A model generated the notes under the pieces. The model saw nothing but the letters and a program-made list of their open reading frames with translations. It did not search any database and was not told where the DNA came from. 64,000 bases of DNA from positions 164,275 to 228,274 of the forward strand of contig NZ_BCTN01000008.1 of NCBI RefSeq assembly GCF_001571305.1, read 5' to 3'. Positions 46,969 through 56,325 of the stretch are shown here, piece after piece; within the stretch, counting starts at the first letter, position 1; every line of letters starts with the position of its first letter. The position numbers and the translations under genes are program-made. Origin of the DNA: Erwinia persicina NBRC 102418. GTDB taxonomy: Bacteria; Pseudomonadota; Gammaproteobacteria; Enterobacterales; Enterobacteriaceae.

Positions 46969-48046
46969 AATCAGTCGTATCAATAAATCCTTCGGCAGGA
47001 CCAAAGTCCTGAACGATATTTCTCTGGATATCCCTTCCGGACAAATGGTCGCGCTGCTGGGGCCATCCGGTTCCGGGAAAACCACGCTGCTGCGTATTAT
47101 CGCCGGGCTGGAAAACCAGAACAGCGGACGCCTGAGCTTCCACGGTAAGGATGTGAGCCGGGTTCATGCCCGTGACCGTCAGGTGGGATTTGTTTTTCAG
47201 CACTATGCGCTGTTCCGCCATATGACCGTTTTCGACAATATTGCCTTTGGCCTGACGGTGCTGCCACGGCGCGAACGCCCCTCTTCCGCCGAGATTAAAC
47301 AGAAGGTGACGCGCCTGCTGGAGATGGTGCAGCTGGGCCATCTGGCGGGCCGTTTCCCGGCACAGCTTTCCGGTGGACAGAAGCAGCGTGTTGCCCTGGC
47401 GCGTGCGCTGGCGGTAGAACCGCAGATCCTGCTGCTGGATGAACCTTTTGGCGCGCTGGATGCTCAGGTGCGAAAAGAGCTGCGCCGCTGGCTGCGTCAG
47501 CTGCATGAAGAGTTGAAATTTACCAGCGTGTTTGTCACCCACGATCAGGAAGAGGCGATGGAAGTCGCTGATCGCGTCGTGGTGATGAGCCAGGGGAATA
47601 TAGAGCAGGTCGGTACCCCGGATGATGTCTGGCGCGATCCGGCCACCCGCTTTGTACTGGAGTTCCTGGGCGAGGTGAACCGCTTTGATGGGGAAGTGCA
47701 TGGCTCCCAGTTCCACGTCGGTGCCCATCACTGGCCGCTGGGCTATGCCCCGGCGCATCAGGGCGCGGTAGAACTGTTCCTGCGGCCGTGGGAAATTGAC
47801 GTCAGCCGTCAGAGCAGCCTTGAAACGCCGCTGCCTGCGCAGGTGCTGGAAGTCAGCCCGCGCGGTCACTACTGGCAGCTGGTGGTGGTGCCCGCCGACT
47901 GGAGCGGAGAGCCGGTGACGGTGGTGATGGACGGTGACCAGGTGGCACCCATCCGGGGCGAACGTCTGTTCCTGGGTCTGCAACATGCCCGCCTCTACAA
48001 CGGGACAACGCCATTACGGCCTGTTGCCTTTGCGCAAAGTGCCTGA
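46958..48046 (+). CDS. cysA: CysA, sulfate/thiosulfate ABC ATPase
   Basis: The 362-residue ATPase has Walker [15 protein letters not shown] (about residue 31), a Q-loop (VFQHYALF), the signature [15 protein letters not shown], Walker [13 protein letters not shown] and H-loop [11 protein letters not shown]. The C-terminal TOBE-like domain (from about residue 240) contains [14 protein letters not shown]. It energises CysUW. The start overlaps the end of cysW. Confidence 0.96.
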   Translation: MSIEISRINKSFGRTKVLNDISLDIPSGQMVALLGPSGSGKTTLLRIIAGLENQNSGRLSFHGKDVSRVHARDRQVGFVFQHYALFRHMTVFDNIAFGLTVLPRRERPSSAEIKQKVTRLLEMVQLGHLAGRFPAQLSGGQKQRVALARALAVEPQILLLDEPFGALDAQVRKELRRWLRQLHEELKFTSVFVTHDQEEAMEVADRVVVMSQGNIEQVGTPDDVWRDPATRFVLEFLGEVNRFDGEVHGSQFHVGAHHWPLGYAPAHQGAVELFLRPWEIDVSRQSSLETPLPAQVLEVSPRGHYWQLVVVPADWSGEPVTVVMDGDQVAPIRGERLFLGLQHARLYNGTTPLRPVAFAQSA

Positions 48047-48124
48047 TATTTTTCTCTGATAGTATTTTGCCAACAAGGGGTCGGGTTTTCCGGCCCTTTG
48101 CCATTTCATGCCGGGAACCACATC

Positions 48125-49003
48125 TTGACCACACTCGAAAATACCATCGGCAATACGCCGCTGATCAGGCTGCAGCGTCTGACGCCCGCCAACGGCAGCG
48201 AGATCTGGCTGAAGCTGGAAGGCAATAATCCGGCCGGCTCGGTGAAAGATCGCGCAGCGCTGTCGATGATCCAGCAGGCAGAGCTGCGCGGGGAAATTCA
48301 CCCCGGCGACGTGTTGATCGAAGCGACCAGCGGTAACACGGGTATTGCGCTGGCGATGATCGCCGCCATGAAGGGTTATGTCTTAAAACTGCTGATGCCG
48401 GACAATATGAGCATTGAGCGGCAGGCTGCCATGCGTGCCTACGGGGCAGAGCTGATCCTGGTGAGCCGCGAGCAGGGAATGGAAGGGGCGCGCGACCTGG
48501 CGAAGGAGATGGCGGCACGGGGTGAGGGAAAAGTGCTGGATCAGTTCAATAACCCGGATAATCCGCTGGGGCATTATCTGACCACCGGACCGGAGATCTG
48601 GCAACAGACGGCAGGGCGCCTGACCCATTTCGTTTCCAGCATGGGTACCACGGGCACCATTACTGGCGTCGGGCACTACCTGAAAGAACAGGATCAGACG
48701 ATAAAGATTGTCGGTCTGCAGCCTTCAGAAGGCAGCAGCATCCCCGGTATTCGTCGCTGGCCAGCGGCCTATCTGCCGGGTATTTTCCGTCCGGAGTTGG
48801 TGGATCAGGTGATGGATATGTCCCAGCAGGACGCAGAGCAGACTATGCGGCAGCTCGCACGGCGCGAAGGGATCTTCTGTGGCGTCAGCTCCGGTGGTGC
48901 CGTAGCAGGTGCGCTGCGCATCGCTGAAGCGCATCCCGGCAGCATTATTGTGGCCATCGTCTGCGATCGTGGCGATCGCTATCTCTCCACCGGCGTCTAC
49001 TGA
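48125..49003 (+). CDS. cysM: CysM, O-acetylserine sulfhydrylase B
   Basis: The 292-residue pyridoxal-phosphate enzyme has the Schiff-base lysine in NPAGSVKDRAALSMI (about residue 41), the phosphate loop [13 protein letters not shown] and MGTTGTITGV. It makes cysteine from O-acetylserine and sulfide, or S-sulfocysteine from thiosulfate. The start is probably TTG at 48125 (TTLENTIGNTPLIRL), aligning with the E. coli start MSTLEQTIGNTPL; no ATG occurs in frame upstream. The C-terminus is about 11 residues shorter than in E. coli. It lies 78 bases after cysA, with an imperfect hairpin between. Confidence 0.93.
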   Translation: MTTLENTIGNTPLIRLQRLTPANGSEIWLKLEGNNPAGSVKDRAALSMIQQAELRGEIHPGDVLIEATSGNTGIALAMIAAMKGYVLKLLMPDNMSIERQAAMRAYGAELILVSREQGMEGARDLAKEMAARGEGKVLDQFNNPDNPLGHYLTTGPEIWQQTAGRLTHFVSSMGTTGTITGVGHYLKEQDQTIKIVGLQPSEGSSIPGIRRWPAAYLPGIFRPELVDQVMDMSQQDAEQTMRQLARREGIFCGVSSGGAVAGALRIAEAHPGSIIVAIVCDRGDRYLSTGVY

Positions 49004-49167
49004 TCCCCCTTATCTGTTTCAGCGGTGGAACCTTCTGCCGCTGACCCTCTCTAATCCGCCCTGACACTTTCCCCCGTCGTTGAGTAGACTGTAAGGATTG
49101 GGTAAAAGCGGCTGCGAAGTCGTCCGGAACAGGCGAAAATAGCGGCAATACCATTGAGAGATCCTGT

Positions 49168-49848
49168 ATGAAAATTTTACTGGTCGATGACGACCTCGAA
49201 CTGGGCACCATGCTCAGTGAGTACCTGATTGCCGAAGGCTTTGATGCTTCACTGGTGTTAACGGGGAAGGCGGGGGTAGAAGGGGCGCTCTCCGGCGGCT
49301 ACAGCGCGATGATCCTTGATATTATGCTGCCCGACATGAGCGGCATCGATGTGCTGCGTCAGGTGCGCCAGCAGGGGCGCCTGCCGGTCATCATGCTGAC
49401 GGCGAAGGGCGATAATATCGACCGGGTCATCGGACTGGAAATGGGGGCCGATGATTATATGCCTAAGCCCTGCTACCCGCGAGAGCTGGTGGCGCGGCTG
49501 CGTGCAGTGCTGCGGCGCGTGGAAGAGCAACCGGTGGTGGCGGAGAATAATGCGGTCGTAAGCTGGGGGGCGCTGACGCTGAACCCGGCCACTCGCGTTA
49601 GTGAATGGCAGAAAACACCGTTTGACCTGACCGCTTCTGAGTTTAACCTGCTGGATCTGTTGCTGCGTTCGCCTGACCGCGTGGTGTCGAAAGATGAACT
49701 GTCGGAGAAAGGCCTCGGGCGGCCACGTGAAGCCTACGATCGCAGTGTCGACGTGCATATCAGTAATATTCGCCAGAAACTGGCGGCACTGACGCACGAG
49801 ACCATCACTATCGAAACGGTACGCAGCATTGGTTACCGTATCCGATGA
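49168..49848 (+). CDS. OmpR-family response regulator, CpxR-like
   Basis: The 226-residue protein has a receiver domain (ILLVDDDLELGTMLSEYL, Asp51 in MILDIMLPDMSG, Lys in YMPKPCYPRELVARL) and a winged helix (FDLTASEFNLLDLLLRSPD, DRSVDVHISNIRQKL). The receiver and the short linker resemble CpxR most, but it is a paralogue since cpxR belongs elsewhere in enterobacteria. It overlaps the kinase gene by ATGA. No target is evident; the flanking genes are for cysteine synthesis and a GntR regulator. Confidence 0.87.
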   Translation: MKILLVDDDLELGTMLSEYLIAEGFDASLVLTGKAGVEGALSGGYSAMILDIMLPDMSGIDVLRQVRQQGRLPVIMLTAKGDNIDRVIGLEMGADDYMPKPCYPRELVARLRAVLRRVEEQPVVAENNAVVSWGALTLNPATRVSEWQKTPFDLTASEFNLLDLLLRSPDRVVSKDELSEKGLGRPREAYDRSVDVHISNIRQKLAALTHETITIETVRSIGYRIR

Positions 49849-51197
49849 AAACCGGGTTTCGTGGGTTTCTTTTCTGGAAAATTCTGCTGGGTTTCTGGCT
49901 GACCTATATTGCGATTACCCAGCTGCTCTGGTTGGGTTTTAGCCTGTATGGCAAACACCATGAGCCCCCTGAAAACAGGGCGACAAAACGCATTGTCAAC
50001 CTGCAGATGGCCTCGGCGGTATCGGTACTGCAGCGCGGCGGGCTGGAAGCACTGAACGATATGATGGTGGACTGGCCCCCCAGCGATCGGCGTTTTTTTT
50101 CCGTCAGGCAGGTGACCCGCCCGCCTCAGAAAGTGGAGCCTCGTGATGATTTAAATCGCGATCTCGCGCCCGGTGCGTTCCCAAAAGAAGTGACAGAATG
50201 GGTGACCGGTGCCGATGGCCGCCATTATCAGTTGCAATACGATGTGGCCGGTCTGCGTGCTGACAGCAGGATGGAGGGTCATCCGCGAAGTATTCTCAAT
50301 ATGCCGGAACCTCTCTTTATCGTCGGAGCGGTGTGCGGGCTACTCTTCAGCCTGTTCCTTGCCTGGAATCTGACGCGCCCGATGCGCCAGTTGCGTGCCG
50401 GTTTTGCCCGGGTATCTAAAGGGGATCTTTCTGTCCGTTTATTCCCTCAGTTGCGCCGCCGGCATGATGAGTTTTCCATGGTGGCGCGGGATTTCGATGC
50501 CATGGTAGAACGCCTCTCGGTGCTGGTGAAAGCGCGTGAAGAGCTGCTCCATGATGTGTCCCACGAGCTGCGGTCCCCGCTTGCACGCCTGCAGCTGGCG
50601 ACGGGGCTGGCACGTCAGACGCCAGAGTCTGTTGGCGCCTCGCTTGACCGCATTGATGAGGAGGCGCGTCGCCTCGATAAGATGATCGGCGAATTACTCA
50701 CCTTATCGCGGGCCGAGCATCAGGCTCTGCCGGATGAGCAGTATTTCGATCTGCTGGGACTGCTGAAGGCCGTTGTCAATGATGCGCGTTACGAAGCTCA
50801 GGTTCCCGGAGTGGAGATCGTGCTTAACGCCGATGAACAGCAGGATTACACTGTGAAGGGGGAGGCGAACCTGATCCGTTCTGCCGTGGAAAACGTTATA
50901 CGCAACGCGCTGCGCTTTTCCGTTCTTGGTCAACAGGTCGTTATCAGCCTGCGTCAGGAGCAGGGCTGGCTGGTGATCGGCGTGCGTGATTTTGGTCCCG
51001 GGGTGGAAGCTGACAAGCTTTCCAGTATTTTTGATCCCTTTGTCCGCGTTAATTCGCCCCTGTCGGGTAAAGGCTATGGGCTGGGTTTGTCCATCGTGCG
51101 TAAAGTGGTGATTGCCCATCAGGGGGAGGTCAGTGCAGCTAATGCGCGCGATGGTGGGCTGGAACTCACCCTCCGTTTACCCCATTGGGTGGTGTAA
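49845..51197 (+). CDS. Sensor histidine kinase, CpxA-like
   Basis: The 450-residue inner-membrane kinase has a first membrane segment at about residues 9-33, a periplasmic domain of about 120 residues, a second membrane segment at about 156-175, a HAMP domain (LTRPMRQLRAGFARVSKGDL), the phospho-acceptor box HDVSHELRSPLARLQ with His240 and a HATPase_c domain (AVENVIRNALRFS, VRDFGPGV, GKGYGLGLSIV). The domain order is as in CpxA; the periplasmic part shows no recognisable ligand motif. It works with the regulator encoded upstream. Confidence 0.9.
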   Translation: MKTGFRGFLFWKILLGFWLTYIAITQLLWLGFSLYGKHHEPPENRATKRIVNLQMASAVSVLQRGGLEALNDMMVDWPPSDRRFFSVRQVTRPPQKVEPRDDLNRDLAPGAFPKEVTEWVTGADGRHYQLQYDVAGLRADSRMEGHPRSILNMPEPLFIVGAVCGLLFSLFLAWNLTRPMRQLRAGFARVSKGDLSVRLFPQLRRRHDEFSMVARDFDAMVERLSVLVKAREELLHDVSHELRSPLARLQLATGLARQTPESVGASLDRIDEEARRLDKMIGELLTLSRAEHQALPDEQYFDLLGLLKAVVNDARYEAQVPGVEIVLNADEQQDYTVKGEANLIRSAVENVIRNALRFSVLGQQVVISLRQEQGWLVIGVRDFGPGVEADKLSSIFDPFVRVNSPLSGKGYGLGLSIVRKVVIAHQGEVSAANARDGGLELTLRLPHWVV

Positions 51198-51237
51198 ATT
51201 CCAGCATTAGCGGTTGGGTAATTAATTGAGGTAAGAG

Positions 51238-51927
51238 ATGAACGGTGTGTCCAGCGCCAGACAGCAGGAAATTCAGCGTATTGTCGATGCGCTGTCGACG
51301 GCGATTGCACAGCGCAGGCTGGCGCCCGGTACCCGCCTGGTGGAAGCGCAGATTGTGGAGGTGCTGTCGGCCAACCGTAACCACGTGCAGGCGGCCCTTC
51401 AGCGGCTGGCATTGCAGCACATTGTCACCATTTCCCCAAATCGCGGTGCCAAAGTGGCACAGCCTGAGGCGCGTGAGGCGCGCGAAGTGTTTATCGCCCG
51501 TCGGGCGTTAGAGCGCGCGATGCTGGCCGGCATCAGCGTTGAAAAGATGGCAAGCTATGAACAGGAGCTGGAGGCCCATCTTCAGGCAGAGCGGGAGGCG
51601 ATCGCGGGAAACGATCGCCGTGATATCATCCGGGTTCTCAGTCATTTCCACCTGCTGCTGGCCCGGATTAGCGATAACAGGGTGCTGAGTGAAATGCTCG
51701 ATAACCTGATGGTGCGCAGCTCGCTGATAGTCGCCCTGTACCAGCGTAATGAAACGCCAGCATGCCAGTGTGATGAACACCTTGCCGTGGTCACCGCGCT
51801 GAGGGCCGGTGCGGTCGCCCGCGCGCAGGCGATTATGGATGAGCACTTGCATCACCTGGAACGTCAGCTTGCCCTCGAGGAGGGGCCACAGGCCCCCTTT
51901 ACCCTGCTTGATGCGTTAACCCTGTAA
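51238..51927 (+). CDS. GntR-family (FadR/FCD) transcriptional regulator
   Basis: The 229-residue protein has an N-terminal GntR winged helix (RIVDALSTAIAQRRLAPGTRL, EVLSANRNHVQAALQRLALQ) and a C-terminal FCD helical domain (ARRALERAMLAG, FHLLLARISDNRVLSEML, DEHLAVVTALRAGAVARAQ) with the metal-binding histidine/aspartate pattern. Its ligand is probably a small organic acid, judging by the family. It starts 41 bases after the kinase gene and is likely in the same transcript; a bidirectional terminator separates it from crr. Confidence 0.88.
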   Translation: MNGVSSARQQEIQRIVDALSTAIAQRRLAPGTRLVEAQIVEVLSANRNHVQAALQRLALQHIVTISPNRGAKVAQPEAREAREVFIARRALERAMLAGISVEKMASYEQELEAHLQAEREAIAGNDRRDIIRVLSHFHLLLARISDNRVLSEMLDNLMVRSSLIVALYQRNETPACQCDEHLAVVTALRAGAVARAQAIMDEHLHHLERQLALEEGPQAPFTLLDALTL

Positions 51928-51946
51928 TTCCTTTATTCAGGCAAAA

Positions 51947-51979
51947 AAAAAGCCCCCTGACATCATCAGAGGGCTTTTT
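51947..51979. terminator. Bidirectional terminator between the GntR gene and crr
   Basis: AAAAAGCCCCCTGA (51947-51960) and TCAGAGGGCTTTTT (51966-51979) form a stem with one mismatch and a five-base loop, with A/T tracts on both sides. It serves the GntR gene on one strand and the pts operon on the other. Confidence 0.9.
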
Positions 51980-51993
51980 AACGAGGGTCGCTG

Positions 51994-52497
51994 TTACTTC
52001 TTGATGCGGATAACCGGAGTTTCACCCACGACAACATTACCCGTCAGCTTCACCAGCTCTTTGATCTCATCCATATTAGAGATCACCACTGGGGTCAGCG
52101 TTGATTTTGCTTTCTCTTCCAGCAGCGCCAGATCAAACTCGATGACCACGTCGCCTTTTTTGACTTTCTGACCTTCTTCAGCGATGCGCTTAAAGCCTTC
52201 GCCTTTCAGCTCAACCGTATCAATCCCGAAGTGGACAAACAGCTCAATGCCGTTGTCTGACTCAATGGAAAAAGCATGGTTGGTTTCGAAAATTTTGCCA
52301 ATGGTACCATCGACCGGCGCAACCATTTTATTGCCGGTGGGTTTGATAGCGATACCGTCGCCAACAATTTTCTCTGCAAACACCACATCCGGCACGTCTT
52401 CGATATTGACGATTTCACCCGACAGGGGGGCTACGATCTCGATAGTGCCTGATGCGGAATCAGACTTATCGCCAAAAAGTTTTGAAAACAAACCCAT
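51994..52497 (-). CDS. crr: Crr, PTS glucose-specific EIIA component
   Basis: The 167-residue cytoplasmic protein accepts phosphate from HPr and passes it to EIIBC; unphosphorylated it inhibits permeases and regulates adenylate cyclase. His74 ([10 protein letters not shown]) and the phosphorylated His89 ([13 protein letters not shown]) are present. The N-terminal amphipathic segment ([11 protein letters not shown]) that anchors the protein to the membrane is two residues shorter than in E. coli. It is the last gene of ptsH-ptsI-crr, 43 bases after ptsI. Confidence 0.97.
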   Translation of the reverse strand: MGLFSKLFGDKSDSASGTIEIVAPLSGEIVNIEDVPDVVFAEKIVGDGIAIKPTGNKMVAPVDGTIGKIFETNHAFSIESDNGIELFVHFGIDTVELKGEGFKRIAEEGQKVKKGDVVIEFDLALLEEKAKSTLTPVVISNMDEIKELVKLTGNVVVGETPVIRIKK

Positions 52498-52540
52498 GTT
52501 CTTCTCCTAAGCAGTAATTTTGGGCCAGCGTGTCTCTAAC

Positions 52541-54268
52541 TCAGCAGAGTGTTTTTTCTTCAATGAACTTATTGACCAGGTTCATCAACTCGTCCGCTGT
52601 AGGTTGAGCAAGAGCCTGCTCTGCCAATGCCTTCGCATCTTCAAAATTCGTATTACGAATAATTTTCTTGATGCGTGGAATAGAAATGGCACTCATGCTG
52701 AATTCGTCCAGCCCCATTCCCAATAACAGTAGTGTAGCACGTTCGTCGCCTGCCAGCTCACCGCACATGCCAGTCCATTTACCTTCGGCATGAGAAGCAT
52801 CAATAACCTGCTTGATCAGCGTCAGTACGGAAGGAGACATTGGGTTGTAGAGATGGGAGATCAGGTCATTACCACGGTCAACTGCCAGAGTATACTGCGT
52901 CAGGTCGTTTGTCCCAATACTGAAGAAATCAACTTCTTTCGCCAGGTGGTGAGCAATGACGGCTGAGGCCGGTGTTTCCACCATAATGCCCACTTCAATG
53001 CTTTCGTCGAAGGCTGTGCCTTCTTCGCGCAGCTGCGCTTTCAGCGTTTCCAGTTCGGCTTTCAGGAAGCGAACTTCCTCAACGGCGATAATCATTGGGA
53101 ACATGATACGCAGTTTACCGAATGCAGAAGCACGCAGGATGGCACGCAGCTGGGCGTGGAGAATTTCAGGACGGTCCATGGCGATACGGATCGCACGCCA
53201 GCCAAGGAACGGGTTATCTTCTTTCGGCAGGTTCATGTACGGCAGGTCTTTGTCACCGCCGATGTCCATGGTGCGGACAATCACGGCCTGCGCACCGACG
53301 GCTTCAGCAACAGCTTTGTAAGCCTGGAACTGCTCGTCTTCCGTCGGCAGGGATTCACGATCCATAAACAGGAATTCAGTGCGGTACAGGCCGACACCTT
53401 CAGCGCCGTTACGTTCTGCACCGGCGACGTCGCGCACGGTACCGATGTTCGCGCACACTTCTACCTGATGGCCGTCGAGGGTGATTGCCGGCAGGTCTTT
53501 CAGTTTCGCCAGCTCGTTTTTCTCGCTGAGGTACTGATGGGCTACGGCTTTCAGCTCTTCGATTTTTTCAGCAGTCGGGTTAACGTACACCTGATTATTG
53601 ACGCCATCGAGGATCAGGAAATCATCATTTTTGACCTGGCTGGTCACATCACCAGTACCGACGATAGCAGGCAGTTCGAGAGAGCGCGCCATGATCGAGG
53701 TGTGCGAAGTGCGGCCACCGATATCGGTGATAAAGCCCAGCACTTTGTTCAGGTTCAGCTGTGCCGTTTCTGACGGGGTCAGATCTTTCGCAATCAGCAG
53801 GACTTCTTCATTGATGGCGCTGAGATCAACAATATGCAGGCCAAGAATGTTTTGCAGCAGGCGTTTGCCGATATCACGTACGTCGGCAGCACGTTCTTTC
53901 AGATACTCGTCATCGAGTTCTTCCAGTGCCTTAGCCTGACCTTCAATCACAGAAAAGGCAGCAGCATCCGCAGTGGCATGCTCGTCTTTGATCAGGGCGA
54001 TGATTTCCTGCTCCAGTTCTTCATCTTCCAGCAGCATAATATGCCCTTCGAAGATCGCTTCTTTCTCTTCACCGAAGGTTTCCCCGGCTTTGATTTTGAT
54101 CGCTTCAAGCTGCACGGCAGCTTTTTTACGACCATCAAGAAAACGTTGAACTTCCTGATCGACCTGGTCGGCAGAAATCTTTTTCCGGTTGATGATTATC
54201 TCATCTTCTTTCAGCAGAAGCGCCTTGCCGAAAGCGATACCCGGTGATGCTAAAATGCCTGAAATCAT
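52541..54268 (-). CDS. ptsI: PtsI, enzyme I of the phosphotransferase system
   Basis: The 575-residue enzyme has the same length as E. coli EI. It has the phosphorylated histidine in [13 protein letters not shown] (about residue 189), the PEP-binding barrel motifs [28 protein letters not shown], and the active-site region [16 protein letters not shown] and GMCGELAGD. It transfers phosphate from PEP to HPr. The start at 54268 ([14 protein letters not shown]) is chosen over a ten-codon longer frame because it matches the family and AAGGTAGGG lies upstream. The spacer to ptsH is unusually long (215 bases). Confidence 0.97.
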   Translation of the reverse strand: MISGILASPGIAFGKALLLKEDEIIINRKKISADQVDQEVQRFLDGRKKAAVQLEAIKIKAGETFGEEKEAIFEGHIMLLEDEELEQEIIALIKDEHATADAAAFSVIEGQAKALEELDDEYLKERAADVRDIGKRLLQNILGLHIVDLSAINEEVLLIAKDLTPSETAQLNLNKVLGFITDIGGRTSHTSIMARSLELPAIVGTGDVTSQVKNDDFLILDGVNNQVYVNPTAEKIEELKAVAHQYLSEKNELAKLKDLPAITLDGHQVEVCANIGTVRDVAGAERNGAEGVGLYRTEFLFMDRESLPTEDEQFQAYKAVAEAVGAQAVIVRTMDIGGDKDLPYMNLPKEDNPFLGWRAIRIAMDRPEILHAQLRAILRASAFGKLRIMFPMIIAVEEVRFLKAELETLKAQLREEGTAFDESIEVGIMVETPASAVIAHHLAKEVDFFSIGTNDLTQYTLAVDRGNDLISHLYNPMSPSVLTLIKQVIDASHAEGKWTGMCGELAGDERATLLLLGMGLDEFSMSAISIPRIKKIIRNTNFEDAKALAEQALAQPTADELMNLVNKFIEEKTLC

Positions 54269-54403
54269 AACCCTACCTTTTCTTTCTTTGAAAATCATCT
54301 GGGGCGGAGAACCGCGGATGACTGCATCGGTTAATCCACTCAGCGAGCCGGAAAGTGCATACCGTTTGTTTCGTCAGTTTTTGGCTACTTTACGAAAACA
54401 ACA

Positions 54404-54424
54404 TCGCGAACGTACTGTTCGCGA
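54404..54424 (-). other. Hairpin in the long ptsH-ptsI spacer
   Basis: TCGCGAAC (54404-54411) and GTTCGCGA (54417-54424) form a perfect eight-base stem with a five-base loop, in the 215-base gap between ptsH and ptsI. There is no U-tract. It may protect or process the ptsH mRNA, giving more HPr than enzyme I. Confidence 0.6.
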
Positions 54425-54483
54425 TCAATATTGCTTACTTATGTCCGGAAACACGTCGCTGGACAAGCTGGAATGCGAGTGGA

Positions 54484-54741
54484 TTACTCCAGCTCCGCCA
54501 TCAGTTTAACCAGATGCTCAACGGCTTTCTGCTCATCTTCGCCTTCAGCTGACAGCGTGACGACGGTCCCCTGAGTCAGACCCAGAGTCTGCAACTTGAA
54601 CAGGCTCTTCGCGCTGGCAGATTTACCGTTAGAGGTCACGGTGATTTCTGAAGCAAAAGCTTTGGCTTCTTTTACGAACTGAGCGGCTGGACGAGTGTGC
54701 AGGCCATTTGGTGCGGTAATGGTGACTTCTTGCTGGAACAT
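54484..54741 (-). CDS. ptsH: PtsH, HPr phosphocarrier protein
   Basis: The 85-residue protein is HPr: [20 protein letters not shown] contains the phosphorylated His15 and Arg17, and [15 protein letters not shown] contains Ser46. It passes phosphate from enzyme I to the sugar-specific EIIA proteins. It is the first gene of the pts operon, with a 393-base upstream region shared with the end of cysK. Confidence 0.97.
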   Translation of the reverse strand: MFQQEVTITAPNGLHTRPAAQFVKEAKAFASEITVTSNGKSASAKSLFKLQTLGLTQGTVVTLSAEGEDEQKAVEHLVKLMAELE

Positions 54742-54779
54742 TATGTTTCCCCAACTTAATTTGGTTTGGTGTTATTGAT

Positions 54780-54809
54780 CTAAAGTCTAGCCTGGTGGCT
54801 GAACTTTAG
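54780..54809 (-). promoter_or_regulatory. Hairpin in the ptsH leader or promoter
   Basis: Outer arms CTAAAGT (54780-54786) and ACTTTAG (54803-54809) flank inner arms CTAGCC and GGCTG, giving a long imperfect stem with a four-base loop about 40 bases upstream of ptsH. It could be an RNA structure in the leader or an operator at the promoter. Confidence 0.5.
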
Positions 54810-55084
54810 CCTGTAGTGAGTCGCGCTGGCATGGTACAAAGACTGGCCAAAAAATGCGCTGGTAAGGTGGAATGAAGATCGAGGATGAATGCGGAATTCC
54901 CTCTTTCTTTTCCACTACCCATTATGCCGCTATTTCTCTTTGTGCGCCAAACCAGTAAATCGATTCAGCTTGATCCAGTTCACGCGGCGATTAATTTTAC
55001 GGATCGAAATAATTGGCAGCTTAAATACCAGACACCAGAGGGTAAAATCAATCGGTAGGGTGGTAAAAATTTGAAGCAGCCCAC

Positions 55085-55112
55085 AAAAAAGCACCCGCAC
55101 GGGTGCTTTTTC
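55085..55112. terminator. Terminator of cysK
   Basis: GCACCCG (55091-55097) and CGGGTGC (55100-55106) form a seven-base stem extended by A/T tracts on both sides. In the direction of cysK the stem runs into a T-tract, 29 bases after its stop. Confidence 0.88.
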
Positions 55113-55134
55113 AGACAATTTCGGCTTTCTGGCA

Positions 55135-56106
55135 CTACTGTTGCAGTTCTTTTTCAGTGAACAGATCGGCAAACAGGGCGGTGGAGAGATAGCGTTCGCC
55201 GGAAGAGGGGAGGATCACGACGATATTTTTATTAGCGAAAGCCTCATCTTCCTGCAGTTTTAAGGCGGCAGCGACGGCAGCACCGGAAGAGATACCGGCC
55301 AGAATCCCTTCTTCTTCCATCAGGCGACGTGCGGTTAAAATGGCCTCTTCATTGGAGATAGCCACCACGCGGTCAACCAGGTTGAGATCGAGGTTGCCAG
55401 GGATAAAACCGGCACCAATACCCTGAATCTTATGCGGGCCGGGCTTAATTTCTTCACCGGCTATCGCCTGGGCAATCACCGGAGAGTCGGTCGGTTCGAC
55501 CGCGACGGTAATCAGCGCTTTTTTACCTTGCGTATTTTTGATGTAGCGGCTGACGCCGGTCAGCGTTCCACCCGTACCCACACCGGCGATAAACACATCG
55601 ACCTCACCATCGGTGTCTTCCCAGATTTCAGGGCCAGTGGTCTTTTCATGGATTTCCGGGTTAGCCGGGTTGCTGAACTGCTGCAGCAGAACAAACCGAT
55701 CAGGATCGCCGGCCACAATCTCTTCTGCTTTGCTGATGGCGCCTTTCATGCCTTTGGCCCCTTCCGTCAGCACCAGGTTTGCGCCCAGCGCTTTCAGCAG
55801 CTTACGGCGCTCCACGCTCATGGTTTCGGGCATCGTCAGCGTCAGCTTATAACCGCGTGCGGCGGCGACATAGGCCAGCGCAATACCGGTGTTACCGCTG
55901 GTGGGTTCGACCAGCTCAATACCCGGCTTCAGGATCCCGCGTTTCTCTGCGTCCCAAATCATATTGGCACCGATACGGCATTTGACACTGAAGCTAGGGT
56001 TACGCGACTCCACTTTTGCCAGAATGCGTCCATTACCGATGCGGTTCAGTCGAACCAGCGGCGTATGACCGATTGTTAAAGAGTTGTCTTCATAGATCTT
56101 ACTCAT
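55135..56106 (-). CDS. cysK: CysK, O-acetylserine sulfhydrylase A
   Basis: The 323-residue pyridoxal-phosphate enzyme has the same length as in E. coli and matches nearly throughout. It carries the Schiff-base lysine in [19 protein letters not shown] (about residue 42), the [15 protein letters not shown] loop, [16 protein letters not shown] and [14 protein letters not shown]. It makes cysteine from O-acetylserine and sulfide and binds serine acetyltransferase (CysE). It is a single-gene unit between cysZ and ptsH. CysB control is expected from the family. Confidence 0.97.
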   Translation of the reverse strand: MSKIYEDNSLTIGHTPLVRLNRIGNGRILAKVESRNPSFSVKCRIGANMIWDAEKRGILKPGIELVEPTSGNTGIALAYVAAARGYKLTLTMPETMSVERRKLLKALGANLVLTEGAKGMKGAISKAEEIVAGDPDRFVLLQQFSNPANPEIHEKTTGPEIWEDTDGEVDVFIAGVGTGGTLTGVSRYIKNTQGKKALITVAVEPTDSPVIAQAIAGEEIKPGPHKIQGIGAGFIPGNLDLNLVDRVVAISNEEAILTARRLMEEEGILAGISSGAAVAAALKLQEDEAFANKNIVVILPSSGERYLSTALFADLFTEKELQQ

Positions 56107-56325
56107 AGCCCGTCCTTAACTGTATGAAATATTGGCAACGCTTAGAGCATACCTTGTTCATTTAGCCAGTGAAGTGAAGAAATCGTATATAGATATGTTC
56201 TGCTGAAATAAGGCCTGACGAAATGGCATAAGCCAGAAATGACGGGGGCATCAATGCGAAATTCAGGATGCCGCTGCGGGATTTGAGAGGGAGCGGGTCG
56301 CCAGGCACGACCCGCTGTGCGTGTT

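Larger units (their letters stand above)
54742..55134. other. Region between ptsH and cysK (pts promoter, cysK terminator)
   Basis: This 393-base stretch has no supported gene. The part next to ptsH holds its promoter and a long imperfect leader hairpin (54780-54809). The part next to cysK holds its terminator (55085-55112). A 61-codon frame at 54889-55074 on the plus strand has no ribosome binding site. Confidence 0.65.

Noticed and set aside
54889..55074. 61-codon frame between ptsH and cysK
   Set aside because: No ribosome binding site, in a region expected to hold only promoter and terminator.
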